NCBI GenBank assembly: GCA_001805165.1
Contig: MHEI01000073.1
Location: 12,240 to 34,359, forward strand
Direction: 5' to 3'
From: Nitrospirae bacterium RBG_16_43_11
Lineage (GTDB): Bacteria; Nitrospirota; 9FT-COMBO-42-15; HDB-SIOI813
Length of the DNA stretch: 22,120 nucleotides
Shown here: positions 1 through 8,123 of the stretch, one piece after another
Layout of the letters: each line of letters opens with the position of its first letter
Numbering within the stretch: position 1 is the stretch's first letter
Program-made: the position numbers and the translations under genes
The notes under the pieces: generated by a model
Databases searched by the model: none
Seen by the model: only the letters and a program-made list of their open reading frames with translations
What the model was told of the DNA's origin: nothing

Positions 1-62
1 AGATATATTTATAAAGACATTTATTACGTTCGTATTAGTTAGTCTACAGGAGATGTTCTGAT
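1..62 (+). other. Spacer upstream of rpsG
   Basis: A+T-rich leader with no recognisable gene end. An AGGAG Shine-Dalgarno core at 48-52 serves rpsG at 63, with a spacing of 10 bases. In most bacteria the gene upstream would be rpsL (S12), but none of its sequence is visible here, so that neighbour is inferred from conserved gene order only. Confidence 0.6.
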
Positions 63-536
63 ATGCCAAGGCATGGATGGGTTAAGCAAAGAGAGTCGAA
101 GCCGGATTTGAAGTTTAATGATATATTAGTGGCTAAAATCATTAGTAATATCATGAAGCAGGGAAAGAAAAGTGTCGCTGAGGGAATATTCTACGGTGCA
201 CTCGATATTATAAAGGAAAAAAGCGCTGCAGTTGATCCTGTTAAGATATTCAGGGCAGCAATGGATAATGTAAAGCCTGTAGTTGAAGTTAAATCCCGCA
301 GGGTGGGGGGGGCGTCATATCAGGTGCCTGTAGATATAAGGACACCCAGGCGCAATGCCCTTGCGATCAGGTGGATTGTGTCGTATGCGAGGGACAGATC
401 AGGCCGTAATATGCGTGAAAAATTAGCGGCTGAGATCATGGATGCAGCAAATGGAACAGGCGGGGCAGTTAAAAAGAAGGAAGATACACACAGGATGGCA
501 GAAGCCAATAAGGCTTTTGCGCACTATCGGTGGTAA
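63..536 (+). CDS. rpsG: 30S ribosomal protein S7
   Basis: S7 binds the 3' major domain of 16S rRNA, nucleates assembly of the small-subunit head and lines the E and P sites. The 157-residue product matches the usual bacterial length of about 156. It starts with the family's MPRHG/MPRR-like N-terminus and carries the conserved basic stretch (IRTPRRNALAIRWIV) and the NMREKLAAEI helix. The ATG at 63 has AGGAG 10 bases upstream. It lies first in the str-type block, followed by fusA and tuf. In E. coli S7 represses the str operon by binding its mRNA; I do not see a clear copy of that site here. A run of eight G (305-312) lies inside the gene and encodes part of RRVGGA. Confidence 0.98.
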   Translation: MPRHGWVKQRESKPDLKFNDILVAKIISNIMKQGKKSVAEGIFYGALDIIKEKSAAVDPVKIFRAAMDNVKPVVEVKSRRVGGASYQVPVDIRTPRRNALAIRWIVSYARDRSGRNMREKLAAEIMDAANGTGGAVKKKEDTHRMAEANKAFAHYRW

Positions 537-622
537 GATAATAATGCAAATATCAAATGAGGTTCTTGCAAAAGTCCCCATTTTGTCATTTTGATTTCTT
601 CATGATTAATTCGGAGGAGTAA
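537..622 (+). other. rpsG-fusA spacer with repeat-like sequence
   Basis: An 86-base spacer. The stretch at about 562-600 (GGTTCTTGCAAAAGTCC, then TTTTGTCATTTTGATTTC) looks unlike a plain leader and, from memory, resembles the edge of dispersed intergenic repeats seen in several environmental bacterial genomes. No ORF and no terminator is visible. The fusA Shine-Dalgarno GGAGGAG sits at 613-619. Confidence 0.35.
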
Positions 623-2701
623 GTGTCAAGGCAGTATCCATTAGATAAGACCAGGAATATAGGTATCATGGCTCATATTGATGCCGGAAAGACGACATCC
701 ACGGAACGTATACTGTACTATACCGGTGCTTCATATAAAATTGGTGAAGTGGATGAAGGTACGGCCACTATGGACTGGATGGAGCAGGAGAAGGAGCGCG
801 GAATCACGATTACGTCTGCGGCTACAACCTGTTTCTGGAAAGATATGCGTATTAATATCATTGATACGCCCGGTCATGTGGATTTTACTATTGAAGTTGA
901 AAGATCACTCAGGGTTCTTGACGGTGCAGTTGCTATATTTGATGCAGGGCAGGGTGTTGAACCACAGTCTGAGACTGTCTGGAGACAGGCAGATAAATAC
1001 AAGGTGCCAAGGATTGCCTTTATAAACAAGATGGATAAGGTAGGTGCAGATTTCCTCGAGAGTGTTAAATCAATGGTGGATAGGCTTGGCGCTAATCCTA
1101 TTGCTGTTCAGCTTCCAATAGGTGCGGAGAATACCTTCAGGGGGCCCATAGACCTGATTTCCATGAAGGCCGTTTACTTTGATGATGAAACACTGGGAGC
1201 AAAGTATGTTATTGATGAAATCCCTGATGAGTTGCGTTCGCTTGCACAGGAATACAGGGATAAGATGATAGAGAAGCTGGCAGATTGTGATGAAGATGTA
1301 ATGGAGAAATATATAGCGGGTGAAGAAGTCACAATTGATGAGATAAAGAAAGCGCTGCGTCATGGGACGATAGAAATGAAGTTAACTCCGGTGCTGTGCG
1401 GCTCTTCATTTAAGAATAAGGGTGTGCAGTTATTGCTGGATGCAATAATGGACTATCTCCCTTCCCCATTGGATCTGCCTCCGGTTAAGGGGATTGATCC
1501 TGATAAGGATACTGAGATAGAAAGGCGTGCTGATGACAATGAACCATTTTCAGCATTGGCATTCAAGATTATGACTGATCCGTATGTAGGGCAATTGACT
1601 TACTTCAGGGTTTACTCTGGAGTGTTGAATTCAGGTTCCTATGTTTTTAATTCTACAAAGGATACAACTGAGAGGATCGGGCGGTTACTTAAGATGCATG
1701 CCAATAAAAGGGAAGAGATAAAGTCTGTATATTGCGGTGAAATTGCTGCGGCAGTGGGTTTGAAAAATACCACTACAGGAGACACCTTGTGTGACAAGGA
1801 TAAGCCTATAATACTCGAGAAGATGGAATTTCCTGAGCCTGTAATAGGTATTGCAATAGAGCCGAAGACGAAGACAGACCAGGAGAGGATGGGGGTAGCC
1901 CTGCAGAAGCTTGCACAGGAAGACCCGTCTTTCAGGGTTAAGTCAGATGAGGAAACCGGTCAGACTATTATATCCGGTATGGGCGAGTTGCATCTTGAGA
2001 TTATAGTTGACAGGATGTTGAGAGAGTTTAAGGTTGAGGCCAATGTGGGTAAACCACAGGTTGCTTACAGAGAAACCATTAAAGGTAAAGTTGAGAGCGA
2101 AGGCAGGTATATCAGACAGACAGGAGGGCGCGGCCAGTATGGGCATGTCTGGATTACGGTTGAAGCGCAGACGCCGGGAGAGGGTTTCGTATTTGAAAAT
2201 AAAATTGTCGGCGGTTCTGTTCCAAGGGAATACATACCGGCAGTTGAGAAGGGTATAAGGGAGGCTCTGGATTCCGGTGTACTTGCAGGTTATCCGGTTG
2301 TAGATGTCAAGGTATCACTGTTTGATGGGTCATATCATGATGTGGATTCATCTGAAATGGCCTTTAAGATTGCCGGCTCTATGGCGTTTAAGGATGGCGC
2401 AAAGAGGGCAAATCCTGTGCTTCTCGAACCCATAATGGCGCTTGAGGTTACAGTTCCTGAAGAATACATGGGTGATGTAATTGGCGATATTAACTCGAGG
2501 AGGGGAAGGATTCAGGCTGTCAGGCCAAGGTCAGCAGCTCAAATAATAACAGCAGAGGCGCCTCTCTCGGAGATGTTTGGATATGCGACAGATTTAAGGT
2601 CTCTTACGCAGGGTCGCGCTACATTTACTATGCAGTTTGCAAGATATGAAGAGATTCCAAGGAATATCTCTGAACAGATAGTGGCAAAGGTCAAAGGATA
2701 A
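623..2701 (+). CDS. fusA: Elongation factor G
   Basis: EF-G is the cytosolic GTPase that drives ribosomal translocation and, with RRF, ribosome recycling. The product is 692 residues, the normal length. The GTPase motifs are visible: G1 AHIDAGKT (17-24), the switch I segment RGITITSAAT (from 59), G3 DTPGH (81-85) and G4 NKMD (135-138). Domains II to V follow, including the domain IV segment around GGRGQYGHVW and a C-terminal domain with GDINSRRGRI. The start is GTG at 623 with the SD GGAGGAG four to five bases upstream. Codon choice is mixed (among the first ten Ile codons only two are ATA), in contrast to tuf next door. Only one EF-G copy is seen in the window. Confidence 0.98.
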   Translation: MSRQYPLDKTRNIGIMAHIDAGKTTSTERILYYTGASYKIGEVDEGTATMDWMEQEKERGITITSAATTCFWKDMRINIIDTPGHVDFTIEVERSLRVLDGAVAIFDAGQGVEPQSETVWRQADKYKVPRIAFINKMDKVGADFLESVKSMVDRLGANPIAVQLPIGAENTFRGPIDLISMKAVYFDDETLGAKYVIDEIPDELRSLAQEYRDKMIEKLADCDEDVMEKYIAGEEVTIDEIKKALRHGTIEMKLTPVLCGSSFKNKGVQLLLDAIMDYLPSPLDLPPVKGIDPDKDTEIERRADDNEPFSALAFKIMTDPYVGQLTYFRVYSGVLNSGSYVFNSTKDTTERIGRLLKMHANKREEIKSVYCGEIAAAVGLKNTTTGDTLCDKDKPIILEKMEFPEPVIGIAIEPKTKTDQERMGVALQKLAQEDPSFRVKSDEETGQTIISGMGELHLEIIVDRMLREFKVEANVGKPQVAYRETIKGKVESEGRYIRQTGGRGQYGHVWITVEAQTPGEGFVFENKIVGGSVPREYIPAVEKGIREALDSGVLAGYPVVDVKVSLFDGSYHDVDSSEMAFKIAGSMAFKDGAKRANPVLLEPIMALEVTVPEEYMGDVIGDINSRRGRIQAVRPRSAAQIITAEAPLSEMFGYATDLRSLTQGRATFTMQFARYEEIPRNISEQIVAKVKG

Positions 2702-2728
2702 ATCAGGATAGAATAAGGAGGTTGAAGC

Positions 2729-3928
2729 ATGGCAAAGGCAAAGTTTGAGAGGAAGAAGCCACACGTAAATGTAGGGACAATAGGACATGTAGATCATGGT
2801 AAGACTACATTGACTGCGGCGATAACGATGTTATTGCATAAGCGGGGTTTAGCGGATTATATACCGTATGATCAGATAGACAAGGCGCCTGAGGAGAAGG
2901 AGCGCGGGATAACGATAAGCATATCTCATGTAGAGTATCAGACGGAGAAGCGTCATTATGCGCATGTAGATTGTCCTGGCCATGCGGATTATGTAAAGAA
3001 CATGATTACCGGAGCAGCGCAGATGGATGGTGCGATACTGGTGGTAAGTGCGGCAGATGGTCCTATGCCGCAGACTCGTGAGCACATATTATTGGCGCGT
3101 CAGGTAGGAGTGCCGTACGTAGTGGTATTTTTGAATAAGGCTGACATGGTAGATGACAAGGAGTTATTGGAGTTGGTTGAGTTAGAGGTGCGGGAGTTAT
3201 TGAGCAAGTATAATTTTCCTGGTGATGATGTACCAATAGTTACAGGTAGTGCATTGCAGGCTGTTGAGTGCGGCTGTTCGAAGGATGAGTGTCCGAAGTG
3301 TGGTCCGATAATGAAGTTGATGAAGTCTGTGGATGAGTACATAGTTACTCCAAAGCGTGATATAGATAAGCCGTTTATGATGGCGATAGAGGATGTATTC
3401 AGTATATCGGGTCGTGGTACGGTAGTTACGGGGAGGGTAGAGAGCGGGATAGTGCGTGTAGGTGATGAGATAGAGATAGTAGGGATAAGGGCGACGCAGA
3501 AGAGTATAGTTACCGGTGTAGAGATGTTTCGTAAGATATTGGATGAGGGTCAGGCAGGAGACAATCTTGGGGTATTGCTGCGTGGTACGAAGAAGGATGA
3601 TGTTGAGCGTGGGATGGTATTGGCGAAGCCTGGCAGTATAACGCCGCACACGAAGTTTAAGGCAGAGGTGTACATATTGACCAAGGAGGAGGGAGGCCGT
3701 CACACGCCGTTTTTCAATGGTTACAGGCCGCAGTTTTATTTCAGGACTACGGATGTTACGGGTATAATGCAGTTGCCTGAGGGAGTAGAGATGGTGATGC
3801 CTGGAGATAATATAACGGTGGATGCTGATTTGATAACGCCGATAGCGATGACCGATGGATTGAGGTTTGCAGTGCGTGAGGGAGGCAAGACAGTAGGGGC
3901 AGGGGTTATAAGCAAGGTTGTGGAGTAA
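2729..3928 (+). CDS. tuf: Elongation factor Tu
   Basis: EF-Tu carries aminoacyl-tRNA to the ribosomal A site as a GTP complex. The 399-residue product has G1 GHVDHGKT (19-26), switch I RGITISISHVEY (59-70), G3 DCPGH (81-85), G4 NKAD (136-139), G5 GSAL (173-176) and the two beta-barrel domains. The ATG at 2729 follows an ideal AAGGAGGT SD (2715-2722). Two oddities: four cysteines, C181, C183, C188 and C191 (C-x-C-x4-C-x2-C), sit in the loop before the helix KLMKSVDEYI, where E. coli has a short acidic loop; and codon use is extreme (Ile 28 ATA and 1 ATT; 29 of 29 Lys AAG; 29 of 29 Glu GAG). Function is certain; the cysteine cluster could bind a metal, which is inference. Confidence 0.98.
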   Translation: MAKAKFERKKPHVNVGTIGHVDHGKTTLTAAITMLLHKRGLADYIPYDQIDKAPEEKERGITISISHVEYQTEKRHYAHVDCPGHADYVKNMITGAAQMDGAILVVSAADGPMPQTREHILLARQVGVPYVVVFLNKADMVDDKELLELVELEVRELLSKYNFPGDDVPIVTGSALQAVECGCSKDECPKCGPIMKLMKSVDEYIVTPKRDIDKPFMMAIEDVFSISGRGTVVTGRVESGIVRVGDEIEIVGIRATQKSIVTGVEMFRKILDEGQAGDNLGVLLRGTKKDDVERGMVLAKPGSITPHTKFKAEVYILTKEEGGRHTPFFNGYRPQFYFRTTDVTGIMQLPEGVEMVMPGDNITVDADLITPIAMTDGLRFAVREGGKTVGAGVISKVVE

Positions 3929-3988
3929 GTCAGAAGTAGAATCTTTAAATATGCTGCATAAACATAGCTTGAACAAAGGAACAAAAGA
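3929..3988 (+). other. tuf-rpsJ spacer
   Basis: Sixty A+T-rich bases separating the str block from the S10 block. I see no convincing terminator hairpin. The rpsJ SD AAAGGA lies at 3975-3980. No clear sigma-70 promoter was recognised, so transcription may continue from tuf. Confidence 0.4.
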
Positions 3989-4300
3989 ATGGCAATAGGA
4001 CAGAAGATAAGGATAAGATTAAAGGGGTATGACTACAAATTGCTTGATCAGTCTGCTGCAGAGATTGTAGAAACAGCGAAAAGGACTGGCGCCAGAGTTT
4101 CAGGGCCTATCCCTCTGCCTACGAGTATTAACAAATTTACTGTACTGACTTCGCCTCATGTAGATAAAAAAGCGAGAGAACAGTTTGAAATGCGAACTCA
4201 TAAAAGACTTATTGATATTTATGAACCTACACCTGAGACAGCAGATGCATTGATGAAATTGGATATATCTGCCGGTGTTGATGTAGAAATAAAATTATAA
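3989..4300 (+). CDS. rpsJ: 30S ribosomal protein S10 (NusE)
   Basis: S10 is a head protein of the 30S subunit and, as NusE, pairs with NusB in transcription antitermination and contacts NusG. The 103 residues match the family length exactly. The opening GQKIRIRLKGYDYKLLDQS and the later SPHVDKKAREQFEMRTHKR segment are family hallmarks. ATG at 3989 follows AAAGGA with eight bases between. It is the first gene of the S10 set, as in most bacteria. Confidence 0.98.
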   Translation: MAIGQKIRIRLKGYDYKLLDQSAAEIVETAKRTGARVSGPIPLPTSINKFTVLTSPHVDKKAREQFEMRTHKRLIDIYEPTPETADALMKLDISAGVDVEIKL

Positions 4301-4355
4301 AAGTTTCAATCCTTGAACCCTATATCAACTAAGCGGGAGAAAGACGGAAGTTATT

Positions 4356-4991
4356 ATGATTAACGGACTGATTGGAATAAAGCATGGTATGACTCAAATA
4401 TTTACTGCAGAAGGCAGGGTAATACCTGTTACAGTAGTCGAGGCCGGTCCATGCAAGGTGGTAACAAAGAAGACAAATGAGAAGGACGGTTATGAATCGG
4501 CTCAGCTTAGTTTTAAGGATGCTAAAGAAAAGCATCTCACAAAGCCGGTGCTGGGGCATTTTAAGAAGAATAATATATCCCCTGCAAGACATCTTGTAGA
4601 GTTTAGTGGTGACATGGCATCTCTGAAGAGTGGTCAGGAGATTACAGTAGAGTTATTTCAGGAAGGTGACATGGTTGATGTGAGTGGTGTTACAAAGGGA
4701 AAGGGATTTCAGGGGGTAATGAAAAGACATAAATTCGCAGGAGGGCCTGCAACTCACGGGTCTATGTTTCACAGGGCCCCAGGTTCAATTGGCAGCAGTG
4801 CATATCCGTCACGGGTGAGGAAAAACAAAAGGATGCCGGGACATATGGGCAGCAAGAGACGTACTGTTCAGAATCTTGAAGTGGTTGGCGTTCGTAAAGA
4901 GGATAATATACTCTTGATAAGGGGGGCGATACCAGGGAGTAAGGGATCGCTGGTGTACGTTAAGAAGGCTGTTAAGGGCAGATTAATCTAA
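4356..4991 (+). CDS. rplC: 50S ribosomal protein L3
   Basis: L3 is one of the first proteins to bind 23S rRNA and sends a loop toward the peptidyl transferase centre. The product has 211 residues, the usual size. The N-terminus (GLIGIKHGMTQIF) and the central loop with GGPATHGSMFHRAPGS followed by GHMGSKRRTVQNLEVV are diagnostic. The 55-base spacer after rpsJ contains purine-rich GGGAGA and CGGAAG, which may serve as ribosome-binding sites; the ATG at 4356 fits the family N-terminus. The stop is followed closely by rplD. Confidence 0.98.
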   Translation: MINGLIGIKHGMTQIFTAEGRVIPVTVVEAGPCKVVTKKTNEKDGYESAQLSFKDAKEKHLTKPVLGHFKKNNISPARHLVEFSGDMASLKSGQEITVELFQEGDMVDVSGVTKGKGFQGVMKRHKFAGGPATHGSMFHRAPGSIGSSAYPSRVRKNKRMPGHMGSKRRTVQNLEVVGVRKEDNILLIRGAIPGSKGSLVYVKKAVKGRLI

Positions 4992-5012
4992 AAAGTGAAT
5001 GGTGAGAAAATA

Positions 5013-5636
5013 ATGTTACAAGTACCTGTAGTTGATACTAATAATAATAAGATTGGTGATATAAGCCTTAATGAGAAGATCTTTGGTCAGCCTGTTAATG
5101 AGGCATTGCTGCATGAAGCTGTATCCATGGTGCTCAATAATCGCAGACAGGGGACACATGCAACCAAGACGAGGGCGTTTGTAAGCGGCGGTGGGAAAAA
5201 GCCATGGAAACAGAAAGGTGCCGGGAGGGCACGCTCAGGGTCGTCCAGATCTCCAGTATGGAGAGGAGGCGGAATAGTATTTGGACCGCATCCCCGGGAT
5301 TATTCTTACAGTATTCCGAGAAAGAAAAGCCGTCTCGCCTTATATTCCGCTCTTTCTTCCAAACTTAAGGAAAATAATCTTGTGATTCTTGAATCATTTG
5401 GTGTAACGAATGGAAAGACAAAGGAAATTGTATCGCTGTTGCGAAGGCTTAATCTATCGGAAAGCACATTGATTGTTTGTGATGGAGAGAATACGTCTGT
5501 ATACATTGGAGGCCGTAATCTGGAGGGGGTTCTTGTTATGGATGTCAAAGAGATTAATGTGTATGATCTCTTGAAATACAAAAACCTGATTATTACAAAA
5601 GATGATATTGAGAAAGTAGCTGAGGTGTGGTCGTGA
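5013..5636 (+). CDS. rplD: 50S ribosomal protein L4
   Basis: L4 binds domain I of 23S rRNA and its extended loop helps form the constriction of the peptide exit tunnel; in E. coli it also represses the S10 operon. The frame is open from a GTG at 4995, but I place the start at the ATG at 5013 (207 residues), because GGTGAG lies six bases upstream of it and the resulting MLQVPVVDTNNNKIGD matches the family N-terminus. The tunnel-loop segment KTRAFVSGGGKKPWKQKGAG, followed by GRARSGSSRSPVWRGGG, is plain. The stop overlaps the rplW start (GTGA), suggesting translational coupling. Confidence 0.96.
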   Translation: MLQVPVVDTNNNKIGDISLNEKIFGQPVNEALLHEAVSMVLNNRRQGTHATKTRAFVSGGGKKPWKQKGAGRARSGSSRSPVWRGGGIVFGPHPRDYSYSIPRKKSRLALYSALSSKLKENNLVILESFGVTNGKTKEIVSLLRRLNLSESTLIVCDGENTSVYIGGRNLEGVLVMDVKEINVYDLLKYKNLIITKDDIEKVAEVWS

Positions 5637-5926
5637 ATATTGATATACATGACATTATCTGTTACCCGATTATCACAGAGCGAAGCACAGAACTACGTGA
5701 GAGAATGAACAAGGTATTGTTTATTGTCAACCCATATGCTAATAAGATACAAATCAAAAGGGCAGTTGAGGAATTACTTAAGGTTAAGGTTGAGAAAGTT
5801 AATGTAACTAATGTTGAAGGCAAAAAAAAGAAACTCGGTAAGTTTGAAGGTGTAAAACCGGGAAAGAAGAAGGCAATTGTTACCCTGAAAAAAGGGGAAA
5901 AATTAGAAATATTTGAGGGTGCATAA
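5633..5926 (+). CDS. rplW: 50S ribosomal protein L23
   Basis: L23 sits at the exit of the peptide tunnel and is the docking point for trigger factor and SRP. The product is 97 residues from the GTG at 5633. I prefer this start over the in-frame GTG at 5627 because GAGGT (5622-5626) is then six bases away and the start forms a GTGA overlap with the rplD stop. The sequence IICYPIITERS near the N-terminus and the GKKKKLGKFEGVKPGKKKA loop are typical. Confidence 0.95.
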   Translation: MNIDIHDIICYPIITERSTELRERMNKVLFIVNPYANKIQIKRAVEELLKVKVEKVNVTNVEGKKKKLGKFEGVKPGKKKAIVTLKKGEKLEIFEGA

Positions 5927-5929
5927 GTT

Positions 5930-6751
5930 ATGGGACTTAAAAGCTATAAACCGACTTCACCTGGTGTTCGAGGAAAGACAAGCCTCACGTTCGATGAGAT
6001 AACTAAGTCAGAACCGGAGAAGTCTTTAGTTACATCGAAGAAAAGTAGTGGTGGCAGGAATAATAATGGGCGTATAACTGCTGACCATAAAGGTGGTGGT
6101 CACAGACAACTATATAGGAAAATTGATTTCAGGCGTGAAAAGGCAGGCGTGCCGGCAAAGGTTGCAGCGATTGAGTATGATCCGAACAGGACAGCAAGGA
6201 TTGCCTTGCTCAATTATGCGGATGGAGAAAAGAGGTACATTATACATCCTGAAGGAATGAAGGTTGGAGATATAGTAAGTTCAGGTCCTGACAGTGAGAT
6301 TAAGTCAGGAAATGCACTTCCTTTGTCCAATATCCCACTTGGTACAATGATTCACAATATTGAATTATCGCCAGGCAGGGGTGCTCAGCTTGCAAGGAGC
6401 GCCGGAGCTGCATTTCAGCTCATGGCAAAGGAAGGCGATTATGCGACAATCAGGATGGGGTCCGGTGAGATAAGATTGGTGCAATCAAGGTGCATGGCTA
6501 CTATCGGTCAGGTTGGAAACATGGAGCATATAAATGTTTCTATAGGTAAGGCAGGAAAATCGAGATGGCTTGGTAAGAGGCCTCATGTAAGGGGAGTGGC
6601 TATGAATCCGGTTGATCATCCACATGGAGGCGGTGAGGGTAAGACTTCAGGTGGCAGACACCCCTGCACACCATGGGGTAAACCGACAAAGGGATATAAG
6701 ACACGAAGGAACAAGACGACTGGTAAGTTGATAATTAAGCGGAGGAAGTAA
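5930..6751 (+). CDS. rplB: 50S ribosomal protein L2
   Basis: L2 is a primary 23S rRNA binding protein needed for subunit joining and peptidyl transferase activity. The 273-residue product has the usual length. It contains GGRNNNGRIT (41-50), the KGGGHRQLYR segment, and the C-terminal NPVDHPHGGGEG (226-237), whose H230 corresponds to the conserved histidine H229 of E. coli L2. The basic tail GYKTRRNKTTGKLIIKRRK is also typical. It begins three bases after the rplW stop, with GAGGG upstream. Confidence 0.98.
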   Translation: MGLKSYKPTSPGVRGKTSLTFDEITKSEPEKSLVTSKKSSGGRNNNGRITADHKGGGHRQLYRKIDFRREKAGVPAKVAAIEYDPNRTARIALLNYADGEKRYIIHPEGMKVGDIVSSGPDSEIKSGNALPLSNIPLGTMIHNIELSPGRGAQLARSAGAAFQLMAKEGDYATIRMGSGEIRLVQSRCMATIGQVGNMEHINVSIGKAGKSRWLGKRPHVRGVAMNPVDHPHGGGEGKTSGGRHPCTPWGKPTKGYKTRRNKTTGKLIIKRRK

Positions 6752-6756
6752 GGTAA

Positions 6757-7044
6757 ATGGCACGTTCTATCAAAAAAGGGCCTTTTATAGATTCTCATCT
6801 TTCAAATAAGATTGAGGCGATGAATCAGGTTGGCGAAAGAAAGATAATAAAGACATGGTCGAGACGGTCAACTATTATTCCTGAAATGATAGGACATACA
6901 ATTGCCGTACATAATGGAAAAAAATTCATTCCGGTATATGTAACGGAAAATATGATAGGTCACAAGCTTGGGGAGTTCTCACCGACCAGGACTTTTAAGG
7001 CCCATTCCGGTAGTAAGACTGAAAAATCAACTGCGGTTAAATAG
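6757..7044 (+). CDS. rpsS: 30S ribosomal protein S19
   Basis: S19 is in the 30S head, contacts S13 and takes part in intersubunit bridge B1a. At 95 residues it has the usual size. MARSIKKGPFIDSHL at the start and the conserved stretches IPEMIGHTIAVHNGKKFIPV and HKLGEFSPTRTF are diagnostic. The ATG at 6757 lies five bases after the rplB stop, with AAGG just upstream. Confidence 0.98.
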   Translation: MARSIKKGPFIDSHLSNKIEAMNQVGERKIIKTWSRRSTIIPEMIGHTIAVHNGKKFIPVYVTENMIGHKLGEFSPTRTFKAHSGSKTEKSTAVK

Positions 7045-7096
7045 CATATTATTTAATTGTACGGACATAATTAGTGAAGAGGGGAGTTTCTAAGTA

Positions 7097-7447
7097 ATGG
7101 AATCAAAAGCCATATTAAGGTATGCAAGGGTGGCGCCAAGAAAGGCGAGGAAGGTTATAAATCTTGTTCGTGGAAAAAATGTGGGAGAGGCACTTAATAT
7201 ACTTAAATTCCTGCCACAACACGCATCTTTTACTATAGATAAAGTGTTGAAATCCGCCATTGCAAATGCAAAGCAAAAGGAGATAGGGGATATAGATGAT
7301 CTGGTTATAAGCAGCGCCTATGTGGATCACGGGCCTGCGTTGAAAAGATTTACAGCAGGGCCGATGGGAAGGGCCATGAGAAGGAAAAAGCATATGAGTC
7401 ATATAACGGTTGTTCTTTCTCCAAAAGAGACGGGAACGCGGCGGTAA
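7097..7447 (+). CDS. rplV: 50S ribosomal protein L22
   Basis: L22 binds all six domains of 23S rRNA, and its beta hairpin lines the exit tunnel beside L4. The 116 residues include the N-terminal RYARVAPRKARKVINLVRGK and the hairpin region GPALKRFTAGPMGRAMRRKK, which ends in the typical HITVVLS. The ATG at 7097 follows GAGGGGAG by about ten bases. A 52-base spacer separates it from rpsS and shows no terminator. Confidence 0.97.
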   Translation: MESKAILRYARVAPRKARKVINLVRGKNVGEALNILKFLPQHASFTIDKVLKSAIANAKQKEIGDIDDLVISSAYVDHGPALKRFTAGPMGRAMRRKKHMSHITVVLSPKETGTRR

Positions 7448-7466
7448 GATACAGGGAGGAGGAAGT

Positions 7467-8123
7467 TTGGGACAGAAGGTTCATCCAATTGGATTTAGGT
7501 TAGGGTATATTAAGTCGTGGAATTCAAAATGGTATGCAGAGCGGGGGTATGCTGCATTGCTGCATGAGGATATTAAGGTAAGGAAGCTTGTTAAAAGCAA
7601 GTTAGCACATGCAGGAGTTTCCAGAATAGACATTGAACGTTCTACCCAGACTGCCAAGATTAACATTCATACTGCCAGACCTGGAATTATTATAGGAAGA
7701 AAGGGTTCGGAAGTTGAGAAACTGAAAAAGGATCTCGAAGGACTTACAAACAAACAGGTTTCAGTAAACATACTTGAGATAAAAAAGCCTGAGACTGATT
7801 CGCAGCTTGTTGCAGAAAATATAGCTTCACAATTAGTAAAAAGGATTGCTTTCAGAAGGGCTATGAAGAAGAGTGTATCTGCAGCCATGAGGTTTGGTGC
7901 ACAGGGAATAAAGATTCAATGTTCCGGCCGTCTTGCCGGTTCTGAGATTGCGAGATCAGAGTGGTACAGGGAAGGGCGGGTACCCTTGCATACTCTCAGG
8001 GCAGACATAGATTATGGCTTTGCAGAGGCTAAGACTACATATGGCCAGATAGGGATAAAGGTCTGGATATATAAAGGTGAGGTACTTTCGGAAAGGGAGG
8101 AGACAGCAGGTGTTAGCGCCTAA
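7467..8123 (+). CDS. rpsC: 30S ribosomal protein S3
   Basis: S3 forms part of the mRNA entry tunnel and has helicase activity with S4 and S5. The frame is open further upstream, into rplV, but the conserved N-terminus GQKVHPIGFRLGYIKSW begins right after a TTG at 7467 that has an SD GGGAGGAGG at 7454-7462. I therefore call TTG the start, giving 218 residues. A type II KH domain contains GIIIGRKG (73-80). The C-terminal domain follows (RADIDYGFAEAKTTYGQIGIKVWIYKGE). The 3' end overlaps rplP by 14 bases. Confidence 0.96.
   Translation: MGQKVHPIGFRLGYIKSWNSKWYAERGYAALLHEDIKVRKLVKSKLAHAGVSRIDIERSTQTAKINIHTARPGIIIGRKGSEVEKLKKDLEGLTNKQVSVNILEIKKPETDSQLVAENIASQLVKRIAFRRAMKKSVSAAMRFGAQGIKIQCSGRLAGSEIARSEWYREGRVPLHTLRADIDYGFAEAKTTYGQIGIKVWIYKGEVLSEREETAGVSA

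Noticed and set aside
678..1025. A 115-codon + strand frame inside fusA
   Set aside because: Out-of-frame shadow of the EF-G GTPase domain; low-complexity, no SD, no homology I recognise.
3197..3976. A 259-codon open frame on the - strand opposite tuf
   Set aside because: It lies wholly opposite tuf and its 3' spacer. The single-codon bias of tuf removes antisense stops, and the predicted protein is a compositional artefact rich in Y, R, L and T with no recognisable domain.
7410..7466. Longer rpsC start (ATG at 7410)
   Set aside because: It would overlap rplV and adds 19 residues not seen in S3; the TTG at 7467 has the ideal SD and the family N-terminus.
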